From NCBI GenBank assembly GCA_024998685.1, contig JACOEH010000046.1, forward strand, positions 1 through 39,810: a DNA stretch of 39,810 nucleotides, given 5' to 3'. The notes beneath the pieces were generated by a model. It searched no databases. It worked only from the letters and a program-made list of their open reading frames with translations, and was not told where the DNA came from. The position numbers and the translations under genes were made by a program. Shown here in pieces: positions 7,202 to 16,074 of this stretch; within the stretch, counting starts at the first letter, position 1, and every line of letters starts with the position of its first letter. The DNA comes from Nitrospira sp. Lineage in GTDB: Bacteria > Nitrospirota > Nitrospiria > Nitrospirales > Nitrospiraceae.

Positions 7202-7840
7202 ATGATGGTGATGGCCGGAAGTAAGCATAGGAGGCGCACGTTTCTCATCTGGATTCTTGTCGCTCCTGTAGTGCTTGGGGTGGTGGGATGCGCCGAAACG
7301 AGGAGGGATTATGAAGTCGACCTGATCGCACCATCTGAATTCCCCCTCGGGCCGGAGGACGTGCTGAAAGTGACGGTCTGGAAGAGTCAGGATCTATCGG
7401 GCGAGGTGACGATTCGTCCGGACGGTACGATCACATTGCCGCTTATCGGGGATGTGCCGGCTGCCGGTCTTCCTGCCAATGTTTTGGCGAAACGTATCAC
7501 CGATCGGCTCACGGAATACATATCGGCACCGATCGTCACGGTTCAAGTCAAGGAGGTCAACAGCTATTTCATCTATGTCTTAGGAGAAGTCGTGAAGCCT
7601 GGCAAGTATCCGCTGAAGTCCTATGCCAACGTGATGCAGGGCATTTCGTTGGCCGGCGGATTCGCACCCTTTGCGAGCAAGAACAAGATCAAGGTGTTGC
7701 GCAATGTGAGCATTGGTTCCGAAGGGCATGAAAAGAAACGTCAGGTCGAAATTCCGGTGCACTATGATGATATTTTAAAAGGCACCGCCGTGCCGGGAAA
7801 TTTCTTTCTGCGAAGCGGCGATGTCATCGTGGTGCCGTAG
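7202..7840 (+). CDS. Polysaccharide export outer-membrane lipoprotein (Wza-like)
   Basis: This protein of about 212 residues has a basic N-terminus and a lipoprotein signal ending VVLGVVGC. A Poly_export domain follows (YEVDLIAPSEFPLGPEDVLK, VTIRPDGTITLPLIGDV). The C-terminal part is one SLBB-type segment (SYFIYVLGEVVKPGKYPLK, VMQGISLAGGFA) ending with the typical SGDVIVVP. It would form the periplasmic/outer-membrane channel for the polymer. With one SLBB segment it is shorter than E. coli Wza (about 380) and resembles the short export proteins of XrtA-type EPS loci. The start is ATG 7202 or 7205 after GAGAGAA; a TTG at 7199 is also open. It is followed without gap by the beta-barrel gene. 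Confidence 0.88.
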   Translation: MMVMAGSKHRRRTFLIWILVAPVVLGVVGCAETRRDYEVDLIAPSEFPLGPEDVLKVTVWKSQDLSGEVTIRPDGTITLPLIGDVPAAGLPANVLAKRITDRLTEYISAPIVTVQVKEVNSYFIYVLGEVVKPGKYPLKSYANVMQGISLAGGFAPFASKNKIKVLRNVSIGSEGHEKKRQVEIPVHYDDILKGTAVPGNFFLRSGDVIVVP

Positions 7841-9193
7841 GTGAGTGGAAGATGGCTACTTGTGCATATGGCAAGTATCATCCTTGGAATGGGCTTCGGA
7901 TGGTGTTCGCTAAGTCAGGCGCAGATGGGTGGAATGGGCGGTGGGATGGGCGGGGGAATGCCGACTGTTCCTGGAACAGCGTTTGGCGGGGCGACTGATC
8001 CCAGTTCGATGCAAGCCGTGAATGGATTGCGCCTTATTCCTTCGGTCCAAATTTCCGAGCGATACGACAGTAATGTGTTTTTTGCATCGAAAAGCCAGCT
8101 TCAGGGAATATCCCCAGAGGATGTTGTCACGACAGTCGTGCCTCAAGTCCGAGGGTTGTATGCCGATGGTGAAAAACTAGTGAAGATAAACGCGGCAGTG
8201 GGAGCAGTCGGCAGTTATTACGCGAACAATACCGGCCTGAGTTATGTGGGCGTGAATGCCGGCGCGGGCCTAGACATGAGCGATCTGGTGAGTCGATGGA
8301 GGCCGGGGGCAAAGTGGACGGTGTCCGAGATGTATTTTCACAGTCCTCAGCCCCCCGCATTTCTTCAAGGAGGCCCACGCGGAGAACAGGCCAATCCGTT
8401 GGTGGCAGGTTTTCAGGCAATCCGCACTAACACAAGTTCCAACAGCGTCAGCACCACGTTCGAGCTTCCCCTTTCCAAGACCGTCAATTTGACGGGGAGC
8501 TATACGAACAGTTTTATCCGCTATGGAGCATCGAAAGTCCCGCGGGCCGGGACCTTGATCACCCAAAACCGTCAAGGCTACACCGCTGGTCTCGCAGTGC
8601 AGACCTCCATTCATGACACCGTGACGGTGGACTTCACGGATAGCGAATTTGACCAAGGCAGCTTTGGGACATTTAGCGCAAGGGGCGGTACCCTAGGCTG
8701 GACGCACGCGTTTTCGCCTGCAGTCAGTATCAATGCTGTCGGTGGCGCGCAGATGTTGTCGGGGGAATCCAATGGGGTGCAGTTCTCGGTGATTGCACCA
8801 CTTGGCAGCCTCGCCCTCTCCTGGAATGATCCGACAACGTCGATGGCGCTCGCATACCGATCGGGTATTACTCCGTCGTTTCAGTTCCAAGGCGGGGCGA
8901 TGCTCAACCACACAGTGTCGTTCAACATGACCCAGAAGACTCCGATCCGTGATTTGACCGGTCTGCTTGGAGCGAACTATAGCGTGGCCAACGAGTACGG
9001 GTCGAATTCAGGAGGCGGTGCCTTCTCTTGGACCACTGTGGGAGGAACGGCTGGTTTGCTGTATCCAGTTACCCAGAAGATGTTTCTCACGCTGACTTAC
9101 AACTATCAAAACGTCGATAGGGTATTCAGCGGGGAGCATTTTGCTTTCGATAAGCATGTGGTCCAACTGAGTCTAGCTCAGGCTTTCTACTGA
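7841..9193 (+). CDS. Outer-membrane beta-barrel protein of the EPS locus (BBP2-like)
   Basis: A 450-residue protein with a signal peptide ending near SLSQAQ and a short Gly/Met-rich segment (MGGMGGGMGGGM). Many alternating hydrophobic/polar strands follow, with a final aromatic residue (SLAQAFY), the usual outer-membrane insertion signal. ISERYDSNVFF near residue 70 is typical of barrels found with XrtA/PEP-CTERM EPS genes (TIGR03016-like). It probably forms an outer-membrane pore or scaffold with the Wza-like protein. GTG 7841 directly abuts the upstream stop. I prefer it to ATG 7868 because it gives the signal peptide a charged start (SGRWLLVH). The exact substrate is unknown. Confidence 0.78.
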   Translation: MSGRWLLVHMASIILGMGFGWCSLSQAQMGGMGGGMGGGMPTVPGTAFGGATDPSSMQAVNGLRLIPSVQISERYDSNVFFASKSQLQGISPEDVVTTVVPQVRGLYADGEKLVKINAAVGAVGSYYANNTGLSYVGVNAGAGLDMSDLVSRWRPGAKWTVSEMYFHSPQPPAFLQGGPRGEQANPLVAGFQAIRTNTSSNSVSTTFELPLSKTVNLTGSYTNSFIRYGASKVPRAGTLITQNRQGYTAGLAVQTSIHDTVTVDFTDSEFDQGSFGTFSARGGTLGWTHAFSPAVSINAVGGAQMLSGESNGVQFSVIAPLGSLALSWNDPTTSMALAYRSGITPSFQFQGGAMLNHTVSFNMTQKTPIRDLTGLLGANYSVANEYGSNSGGGAFSWTTVGGTAGLLYPVTQKMFLTLTYNYQNVDRVFSGEHFAFDKHVVQLSLAQAFY

Positions 9194-9213
9194 AGAATGG
9201 CAAGATCGCTCAC

Positions 9214-11532
9214 ATGCAATCGCTGACTCAAGAAGATCTGATTCGGATACCGCTGAAGAGGAAGTGGTGGATCATTGTGAGTATCGCTGTCTGCCTGCCC
9301 CTGGCCTACGGAGTTTGGAAAATCTTTCCTAAGATATATAAATCCACCGTCATTGTGACGATCGATAGCCCGAAAGTGGCAAAAGATTACGTGAAAGGCT
9401 TGGGAGGGTCGGAGGCGAAAGGGTTCGAAGACCCAACGGCTCTTGCCATGCAACAGATCATGCTCGGTCTTACGAATAAATCCGTGTTGCTCCCCATTAT
9501 CGAGAGCATCAATCCGTATCCGGCCAGTGGAGATCAAACAGCGGAGTCCTTAATGAAGCGCCTGCGAAAGGCCGTTACCGTCGTAAAGCCGAAAGACGGC
9601 GTCGGCATTGGGATTTCTTACCAACACTCTGATCCCTCTGTGGCCCAAGCCGTTACGGCTCTTCTTGTCGTCAAGCTGCAGGAGGACACTGCGAAGCGCC
9701 GAGAAGGATTGATGGAGACGACCACCGAGTTTCTGTCCGCTGAGTTGAATCGGATGAAAGCGGAACTTGAGGCTAAGGAACAGGCGATTTCGGATTTTAA
9801 ACAGACTCATATCGGCGAATTGCCTGATCAGATGGAGACGAGCCTGCGTACGCTCGATCGGTTGCAAGCAGACCTTACGACATCCAGTGAATCCTTGAAT
9901 AAGGCGGGTGAACGGCTGACGGCATTGGAAAAAGCGATCAGGGAATATTCTGATCTTGGGTCAGCCGACACGGGTTCCGTTGAGAGGATCGAGCGAATGG
10001 GTGACACCAGACCTCTCGGCCCTCGCGGCGCCAGATTGGAGGAATTGAAGCAAAAGCTGAATGAGCTCTTAGGAGTTTACAAGGAGAGCTATCCGGACGT
10101 GGTCCACCTCCGAGAGGAAATTCGTCGCTTGGAGTCGGAACCACGAGCGGGTGATCACGATCAACCGGGTGTGGATGAGACGGCAGGTGGACGGACTGAG
10201 GGCGACGGCAGAGCGGTCCGTAAGCCGATCGATCCATTCTTGAGAGAACTGATGAAGGAGCGTAATGAGGTCAAGAGTGAGATAGCCTTTCTCAAGGAAA
10301 AGCAGGCGAACACGGCTCGGCAGATCAAGGGCCTCGAGGCTCAAGTCAAACGTACGCCTGCGACAGAACAGCGCCTCGCAATCCTCATCCGAGACTATGA
10401 AAACCTCCAGAAGGGATATCAATCACTGCTTGATAAGCGGACGAATGCCAGAATTGTGGAGAATTTTGAGAGTCGCCAGTTCGGCGAGCAATATCGCATC
10501 ATAGAGCCGGCAAATTTTCCCTATGGCGAAGAACCACCGACGCTCGTCCATTTCCTGCTTGGAGGGCTTGTGCTGGGCTGTGCCATCGGTTTGGGAGGAG
10601 CCGTCGGGGTGGAACTTTTGAAACCAGGGTTCCGCCGCCCTGAAGAAGTCGAGAATTATCTTGGCCTCCCTGTTATCGCATCGATCCCTCCGTTCGATAC
10701 CAGGAAGATTGAAATGGATTCGATGCGGCCACGCGCCCTCCTGACTGGACCAAGGACCGGTGACGGGATTCTGGGGCCTGCTCCATCACTGTATGGGTAT
10801 GGAAGGAGATGGATGGGCGCCGGATCCCGCACCAAGAGTGCGATGCTCACGCGCTTGTCCAAAAAGTCTCATTTGATCGCAAAGTGGGAGCCGAACTCTA
10901 TCATTGCTGAACAATACCGAGTGGCAGCGACGCGACTGCTGTTGATGAGGGCTGAAAAAAAGCATGGGGTTACCCTTGTGGCCAGCAGCATGATGGGGGA
11001 GGGGAAAACAACCACGGCGGTCAATCTAGCCTATGTTCTGGCCCATGACCTGCGGAAATCTACACTCCTGATCGATTGCGATTTCAAGCGCCCGATGGTG
11101 CACGAATATATGGACATTCCGGTCGAACCGGGCCTCAGTGAGGCTAAACAGGGGCAAGACAGCCTTGAGAATTGTATTCACCCCTACGACGGCATCCCTC
11201 TCTCAATTTTGCCGTGCGGGGATTCGAAGGTAAGACCTACCAGTATTTCCGGGATTCAGTATGTGAAACAGATCCTACCGGAGCTCAGGACCCGCTACGA
11301 CCATATCATTTTGGACGGACCTCCTGTATTGACGCTTGCGGACGTCAATATCCTCAGCAGTATATCGGATCAGGTGATCTTTATGGTGCGAGCCGGCGTG
11401 ACGAGTCAGGACATGGTGCTCAAGGCGGTGAAACAGCTGAGTGTCGATAACGATGCCATCGGAGTTGTCTTGACGCAGGTGGAAATGGAGTTTGCGCCCT
11501 ACCTCATGTACGAAACAAGCGGAACCATGTGA
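9214..11532 (+). CDS. Polysaccharide copolymerase fused to BY-type tyrosine kinase (Wzc-like)
   Basis: A 772-residue inner-membrane protein. The Wzz domain begins with a transmembrane segment at about 16-36. A long periplasmic coiled-coil region (about 150-400) follows, and a second transmembrane segment lies near 445-468. The cytoplasmic BY-kinase has Walker A SSMMGEGKTTTA (about 591-602), Walker A' LLIDCDFKRP (about 620) and Walker B IILDGPP (about 697). The C-terminal tail has only two tyrosines (YLMYETSGTM), fewer than the Tyr cluster of E. coli Wzc. The family controls chain length and couples export to the Wza channel through cycles of autophosphorylation. The cognate phosphatase is probably the LMW-PTP domain encoded at 35341-37188. 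The start has a weak ribosome site. Confidence 0.9.
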   Translation: MQSLTQEDLIRIPLKRKWWIIVSIAVCLPLAYGVWKIFPKIYKSTVIVTIDSPKVAKDYVKGLGGSEAKGFEDPTALAMQQIMLGLTNKSVLLPIIESINPYPASGDQTAESLMKRLRKAVTVVKPKDGVGIGISYQHSDPSVAQAVTALLVVKLQEDTAKRREGLMETTTEFLSAELNRMKAELEAKEQAISDFKQTHIGELPDQMETSLRTLDRLQADLTTSSESLNKAGERLTALEKAIREYSDLGSADTGSVERIERMGDTRPLGPRGARLEELKQKLNELLGVYKESYPDVVHLREEIRRLESEPRAGDHDQPGVDETAGGRTEGDGRAVRKPIDPFLRELMKERNEVKSEIAFLKEKQANTARQIKGLEAQVKRTPATEQRLAILIRDYENLQKGYQSLLDKRTNARIVENFESRQFGEQYRIIEPANFPYGEEPPTLVHFLLGGLVLGCAIGLGGAVGVELLKPGFRRPEEVENYLGLPVIASIPPFDTRKIEMDSMRPRALLTGPRTGDGILGPAPSLYGYGRRWMGAGSRTKSAMLTRLSKKSHLIAKWEPNSIIAEQYRVAATRLLLMRAEKKHGVTLVASSMMGEGKTTTAVNLAYVLAHDLRKSTLLIDCDFKRPMVHEYMDIPVEPGLSEAKQGQDSLENCIHPYDGIPLSILPCGDSKVRPTSISGIQYVKQILPELRTRYDHIILDGPPVLTLADVNILSSISDQVIFMVRAGVTSQDMVLKAVKQLSVDNDAIGVVLTQVEMEFAPYLMYETSGTM

Positions 11533-11768
11533 TGCGCGGTTGAAGTGCGACGCTGTGTGTGGGCGTTACTTCTGCCGGCGTTCGATAGGCGAAGCTTTCC
11601 TGCCGTCTCCAATGCCGCGACAGCTGTACAAGGTGTCGAGCGATGATTGCCGAAATTCCCGGCCTGGGCTGATAGCCGCGTAACAACCCCAAGCGCCGGC
11701 CTTACTCGATCGAATAGCCGCCATCACGGTTTCTCCGCAACCACCTCTTGCACTGGGGAATTAAAATC

Positions 11769-12860
11769 ATGTCATTCACAACGATTGAAGTGATGAGAGC
11801 TGAGGCTGCAGCGGAGCAGGGGTTGCCGTTGTGCCGCTTTGCTGAGGAGCTGTATCCGACGTCGGATATTCTAAACAGCCTCATTTTCAGAAGGCGGATG
11901 CTCATCTTGGGGACAGGGAAGCTTGCCGGGGAACTCTGTCGAGCCATACTCTCACAGCGCTTCGGCCTCGTGGAGGTTATCGGAGCGCTTGTAGGGGAAG
12001 ATGAACGATTGGAGTGGAGCCCGAGCATACCCGGCGTCATCGGCACTCATGGACAGTTGGCGCAGATGGTAGAAGAACTACGGATAAATACCATCGTAGT
12101 TTGCCTTGAAGACCGTCGCTCGGTGCTGCCTGTTGAACGGCTCCTCGATATGAAAGCAATGGGAATAGATGTTGTTGACGGGCATCAATTGTTCGAGGAA
12201 ATCTCAGGCCGCCTCTCGGTCGAATCACTTCGCCCGAGCGCGGTGATCTTTTCGTCCGGTTTTAAGCAGCGCATGGTCTCCCGTGCCGTCAAGCGGCTCG
12301 TTGATATCCTGGTTTCAATCAACGGGTTGCTGATCATGTTGCCGCTATTCTTGCTCATTGCGGCACTGATCAAGATCGACTCGTCTGGACCGGCCATGTA
12401 TCGCCAAACCCGTGTCGGATGGCGTGGGCGCCCCTTTCTCATCTGGAAGTTTCGATCGATGCGGCAAGATGCTGAAAAGTCGGGGCCTCAATGGGCTCAA
12501 GCAGACGATCCTCGGATCTCTCGCGTCGGGCGATGGTTGCGAAAGACTCGTATTGATGAATTTCCGCAGCTGATCAATGTCCTCAAAGGAGAAATGAGTC
12601 TGGTCGGGCCTCGCCCTGAACGGCCGGTGTTCGTGCAAGACTTGCGAAAAATCATTCCCTATTATGATTTGAGACACACGGTACGACCCGGCATCACAGG
12701 CTGGGCGCAGGTCAAATTCCGCTATGGCGCTTCTTCCGATGATGCCCATATGAAGTTGCAATATGATCTCTACTACGTCAAGCGGCTATCGTTCGCGCTC
12801 GATATGAGGATTCTCGTGCAAACGACGCAAGTGATGTTGGCTGGGGAGGGATGGCGGTAA
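11769..12860 (+). CDS. Initiating undecaprenyl-phosphate sugar phosphotransferase, N-terminally short
   Basis: A 363-residue member of the bacterial sugar transferase (WbaP/PglC-fold) family, related to the XrtA-associated EpsB-type enzymes (TIGR03013). The N-terminal part has a Rossmann-like CoA_binding_3 region (MLILGTGKLAGELC, INTIVVCLEDRR). One membrane helix lies near 190-215. The catalytic part has KFRSMRQDAE, RKTRIDEFPQLINVLKGEMS, LVGPRPERP and TGWAQV. Full-length relatives are about 460 residues with four N-terminal transmembrane helices; these are absent here. The 235 bases upstream show no remnant of them. ATG 11769 is the best start; TTG 11748 would add seven residues. It would load the first sugar on the lipid carrier. 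Confidence 0.85.
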   Translation: MSFTTIEVMRAEAAAEQGLPLCRFAEELYPTSDILNSLIFRRRMLILGTGKLAGELCRAILSQRFGLVEVIGALVGEDERLEWSPSIPGVIGTHGQLAQMVEELRINTIVVCLEDRRSVLPVERLLDMKAMGIDVVDGHQLFEEISGRLSVESLRPSAVIFSSGFKQRMVSRAVKRLVDILVSINGLLIMLPLFLLIAALIKIDSSGPAMYRQTRVGWRGRPFLIWKFRSMRQDAEKSGPQWAQADDPRISRVGRWLRKTRIDEFPQLINVLKGEMSLVGPRPERPVFVQDLRKIIPYYDLRHTVRPGITGWAQVKFRYGASSDDAHMKLQYDLYYVKRLSFALDMRILVQTTQVMLAGEGWR

Positions 12861-13840
12861 TGGCTTCCGGCCGACAGAGCCAAGAGACAAGCCTACGTCA
12901 TGTCCTCTCGTTCGATGTGGAGGAGCATTTTCAGGTTTCGGCCTTTTGGTCCGATGCGAGAAGGCAACAGTGGGATCGATTGGAAAGCCGTGTGGAGCAG
13001 AATACGCTCCGGCTCGCGGAGCTGCTGGCGCGGTTTGAGACAAGGGCCACATTTTTTGTTCTGGGATGGGTGGCGGAACGACATCCGGGGTTGGTCAAAG
13101 CATTGGCGAAACAGGGGCATGAAATTGCGTCGCACGGATACGGACATGAGATGGTCACCAATCAGACAGCCGGCGAGTTTAGGGATGACGTCAGGCGGTC
13201 AAAATGTATTTTGGAAGATGTGACAGGAGAGATGGTGTACGGCTATCGGGCGCCCAGCTTTTCGATCACTGATCAGACTCCATGGGCGTTGGAGATTTTG
13301 GTCGAGGAAGGCTATCTCTACGACTCCAGTATCTATGGTCGATTCCAACGTTCAGAGAAAGTCGGGGTGAAGAGAGGGGTGCGCGAGATTATCACGACGG
13401 CCGGAAACATTTTTGAAGTGGCGCTGCCTACGGCGGACCTATGCGGTATTCAGCTCCCTATTGCCGGGGGAGGGTATTTCCGCCTCTTTCCCTATTCCGC
13501 TTCGAGGATTTTCTTGCGGCAGCTTGAGAAAGCAGGTATCCAGTTGGTCATGTATCTGCATCCCTGGGAGATTGATCCCGACCAACCACGCATGAACGGG
13601 CCACTGGTTTCGAGGTTCCGTCACTATTTGAACCTCAAGAGAACAGAGCAGCGACTTCAATTTCTCTTGCGCGATTTTTCGTTTGCTCCTGTAGTGGAAA
13701 TAATTCAGCCGATCCGCGAGCTGGTTCAATCGCGGGTACAATGCGGCAGCGTGTCAATCTGCAGCACCGAAGAACGTGCGTCGGCTTGGACTGATTGGGA
13801 AGAATGGCCGGTCCGGTTTCACCATGGCGACTTCTGTTAA
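12860..13840 (+). CDS. XrtA-type polysaccharide deacetylase (NodB fold with DUF3473)
   Basis: A 326-residue deacetylase of the family seen in XrtA/PEP-CTERM loci. Motifs are LSFDVEEHFQVSAF (the usual DVED is DVEE here), TFFVLGW, the metal-binding SHGYGHEMV and YGYRAPSFSI. The C-terminal DUF3473 part contains GGGYFRLFPY and MYLHPWEIDPDQP. It would remove N-acetyl groups from the polymer or its precursors. The start is decided by the ribosome site: GGGGAGGG at 12843-12850 lies about nine bases before ATG 12860, which overlaps the upstream stop (TAATG), whereas ATG 12851 sits directly on the site. The last 25 residues are not typical and may be an extension. Confidence 0.85.
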   Translation: MASGRQSQETSLRHVLSFDVEEHFQVSAFWSDARRQQWDRLESRVEQNTLRLAELLARFETRATFFVLGWVAERHPGLVKALAKQGHEIASHGYGHEMVTNQTAGEFRDDVRRSKCILEDVTGEMVYGYRAPSFSITDQTPWALEILVEEGYLYDSSIYGRFQRSEKVGVKRGVREIITTAGNIFEVALPTADLCGIQLPIAGGGYFRLFPYSASRIFLRQLEKAGIQLVMYLHPWEIDPDQPRMNGPLVSRFRHYLNLKRTEQRLQFLLRDFSFAPVVEIIQPIRELVQSRVQCGSVSICSTEERASAWTDWEEWPVRFHHGDFC

Positions 13841-13923
13841 GGTTTCGGTATCTCTCAAATGTTGATGGATCCTTGGATTGTCTTCCGGTCGCTCGATCCT
13901 CATCTATACCTCGGCACAGTGTT

Positions 13924-15303
13924 ATGAATTACGTCTTGTTAACCGGCATCTATGCGCTGGAGATCGCATCAGGTATTCTGATTCTCGGTCTGTTCAAGAA
14001 GGGCGACCAACCGCTTAATGTGTTCTTGTCTACAACATCAGGCCAAGTGTTTCTCTTCGGTCTGATCGTTTCGGCGATCTCTGTCGCCCTTATAGTATTC
14101 GAATACATGAAAAGCCGGCGTGTGGGGTTTGCCGGATTCCGAATGACCACCGTCCTCGGCGTCACGCCCGTTGTCATAATTGTGTTGACGCTAGAACTCT
14201 CGATTCGTTTATTGTCGACTTCGGGTATGTATGGAGAGACATTCTTGGGGCTTCACCTGCGGCCACGGATTTGGGAGGACCAGGTTGCGCGCAACAGGGA
14301 AATCCTCAAGCGAATGTCAAGCGACGGGGCATATCTCCAATATGATGATTATTTGGGCTGGAGCATTGGACCGAACCGTCGAAGCGTTGACGGGATGTAC
14401 CTCAGTAGCGCGGAGGGGGTTCGTAGTCCCACAGTAAACATGTCAATGCTCACGCAAGAAGCCAAAGGTCGAATAGCCTTGATCGGCGACTCGTTTACGT
14501 TTGGAGAAGAAGTCAAGTTCGAAGAAACGTGGGGATACTTCCTTCAGCAATATGTAGGAGGCGAACGTCAGGTTCTCAACTATGGAGTTCCAGGCTACGG
14601 GTTAGATCAAGCCTATTTGAGATATCTCCGGGATGTGCGCCCATTGCATCCGGATATCATGGTAATCGGTTTGATCAGTCACGATATCGAACGTACCATG
14701 ACCGTGTATAACTTTATCAGCTTTCCTGAGTGGGAATTTCCTTTTGCGAAGCCTAGGTTCTCGTCCAGTAACGGGGATCTGGCCATAGTGAATTCTCCGA
14801 TCCCTAGTCCGGAAGCGATCACGAAATGGAGTTCGATCGATCAACTGCCTTTTCTCGAATATGATAGAGGCTACTATGAAAGTGAGTGGGACTCGACCAA
14901 ACTCGATTGCTCCTATCTCTTCCGATTTCTCACCTCAAAATTCCCTCGGTGGCCTATCCGAAGCGCGGAAGTTTCCGATCGCGCTCAAATCGCCCTTAAC
15001 AGCGAGATCTTGCTCAAACTGATCAGTGTGGCGAGAGAAGATGGAACGCTTCCTGTGGTGGTGTATTTCCCGACTCATGGGACGTTTGTGAGGATGTCAT
15101 CGGAGATGGTAACCCAAGGGGAGGAGCTGGCGATAGAGGTATTAGAACATTCCCATGTTGTGTATAGCGATCTTACCTCCTGTCTTATGCAAGTGCACGA
15201 CTCCGAGAGGTTCGTCCCAAGTAAGCGACATTATTCGCCGGAAGCGAACATGTATGTGGCCAAATGTATTGCCGAGGATATCGCAGACATGAGATCCGGC
15301 TGA
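13924..15303 (+). CDS. Membrane-anchored SGNH/GDSL hydrolase-like protein
   Basis: A 459-residue protein with three predicted transmembrane helices (about 5-25, 38-58, 75-97) and an extracytoplasmic SGNH-type domain. IALIGDSFTFG carries Ser190; YGVPGYGLDQ and IGLISHDIER occupy the Gly and Asn block positions; the C-terminal RHYSPEAN carries His436. The residue three before that His is Ser rather than the usual Asp, so the triad may be incomplete or rearranged. Such proteins esterify or de-esterify exported glycans (acetyl groups). There is no clear ribosome site at ATG 13924; the frame is open back to 13795 in overlap with the deacetylase gene. The broken SGNH fragment at 1704-1955 is a separate gene. 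Confidence 0.68.
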   Translation: MNYVLLTGIYALEIASGILILGLFKKGDQPLNVFLSTTSGQVFLFGLIVSAISVALIVFEYMKSRRVGFAGFRMTTVLGVTPVVIIVLTLELSIRLLSTSGMYGETFLGLHLRPRIWEDQVARNREILKRMSSDGAYLQYDDYLGWSIGPNRRSVDGMYLSSAEGVRSPTVNMSMLTQEAKGRIALIGDSFTFGEEVKFEETWGYFLQQYVGGERQVLNYGVPGYGLDQAYLRYLRDVRPLHPDIMVIGLISHDIERTMTVYNFISFPEWEFPFAKPRFSSSNGDLAIVNSPIPSPEAITKWSSIDQLPFLEYDRGYYESEWDSTKLDCSYLFRFLTSKFPRWPIRSAEVSDRAQIALNSEILLKLISVAREDGTLPVVVYFPTHGTFVRMSSEMVTQGEELAIEVLEHSHVVYSDLTSCLMQVHDSERFVPSKRHYSPEANMYVAKCIAEDIADMRSG

Positions 15304-15422
15304 GGTTGAATCCGATAAGAAAGTTCCTGGAAGAAGGGTTGCCGGACCATAATTTAGAAGAGGCGTTCTCCAAAGATGTTTGTGAGGGGGAGAGAATTAT
15401 TTTTAGTGCCGGAGGAAACAAG

Positions 15423-15986
15423 ATGATTTTCAATGAAACTAAACTGAAGGGTGCTTACGTAATCGAAATCGAGCGCAGAGAAGATTCTCGAGGGTTTTTT
15501 GCGCGGGCGTTCTGTCAGAAGGAGTTCGAAGCGCACGGGTTAAGACCTGTGATCGCCCAAGCCAATGTGGCGTTTAACGCGAAGAAGGGTACCCTCCGAG
15601 GGATGCACTTTCAGTATCCCCCTGCGGGGGAGAGCAAGCTCGTGCGCTGCACGAGAGGAGCGATCCTCGACATCATCGTCGACCTTCGTCCGGAGAGCCC
15701 GACCTACCTCGAGCACATCGCGGTTGAATTGAGCGAAGATAATCAACGCTCGCTCTATGTGCCTGAACGATTTGCGCATGGCTATCAAGCGTTGAGAGAC
15801 GGCACCGAGACAAGCTACCAGGTGGGTGAATTCTATACGCCCGCATGCGAGGGCGGTTTACGGTACGATGATCCGCGGTTACAACTTCATTGGCCTCTGC
15901 CCATCGCGAGCATCTCGGAGAAGGACACGTTATGGAAACTGCTCGATGATATCGAACCGGAGCTGAAACGAAAAATGAGCGCGTAG
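15423..15986 (+). CDS. rfbC: dTDP-4-dehydrorhamnose 3,5-epimerase-like protein
   Basis: A 187-residue cupin of normal length for RfbC/RmlC. Visible motifs are DSRGFFARAFC, the catalytic-His block TLRGMHFQYPP, KLVRCTRGAILDIIVDLR, VPERFAHGYQAL (second His) and the C-terminal RYDDPRLQLHWPL. RmlC epimerises C3/C5 of a nucleotide-linked 4-keto-6-deoxy sugar. RmlA, RmlB and RmlD are not in the window, so the substrate may be a CDP- or other NDP-keto sugar rather than dTDP-rhamnose precursors. ATG 15423 follows GGAGGA by about six bases. It is followed by the SAF-domain dehydrogenase. Confidence 0.88.
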   Translation: MIFNETKLKGAYVIEIERREDSRGFFARAFCQKEFEAHGLRPVIAQANVAFNAKKGTLRGMHFQYPPAGESKLVRCTRGAILDIIVDLRPESPTYLEHIAVELSEDNQRSLYVPERFAHGYQALRDGTETSYQVGEFYTPACEGGLRYDDPRLQLHWPLPIASISEKDTLWKLLDDIEPELKRKMSA

Positions 15987-16074
15987 CATCGAGCGAGGTC
16001 AAACCACGAAGTCAATGTGAAGCTACGAACGGTGTCGGCAAGATTACAGCACATCCTGGTGCGAGGAGGGGGAT

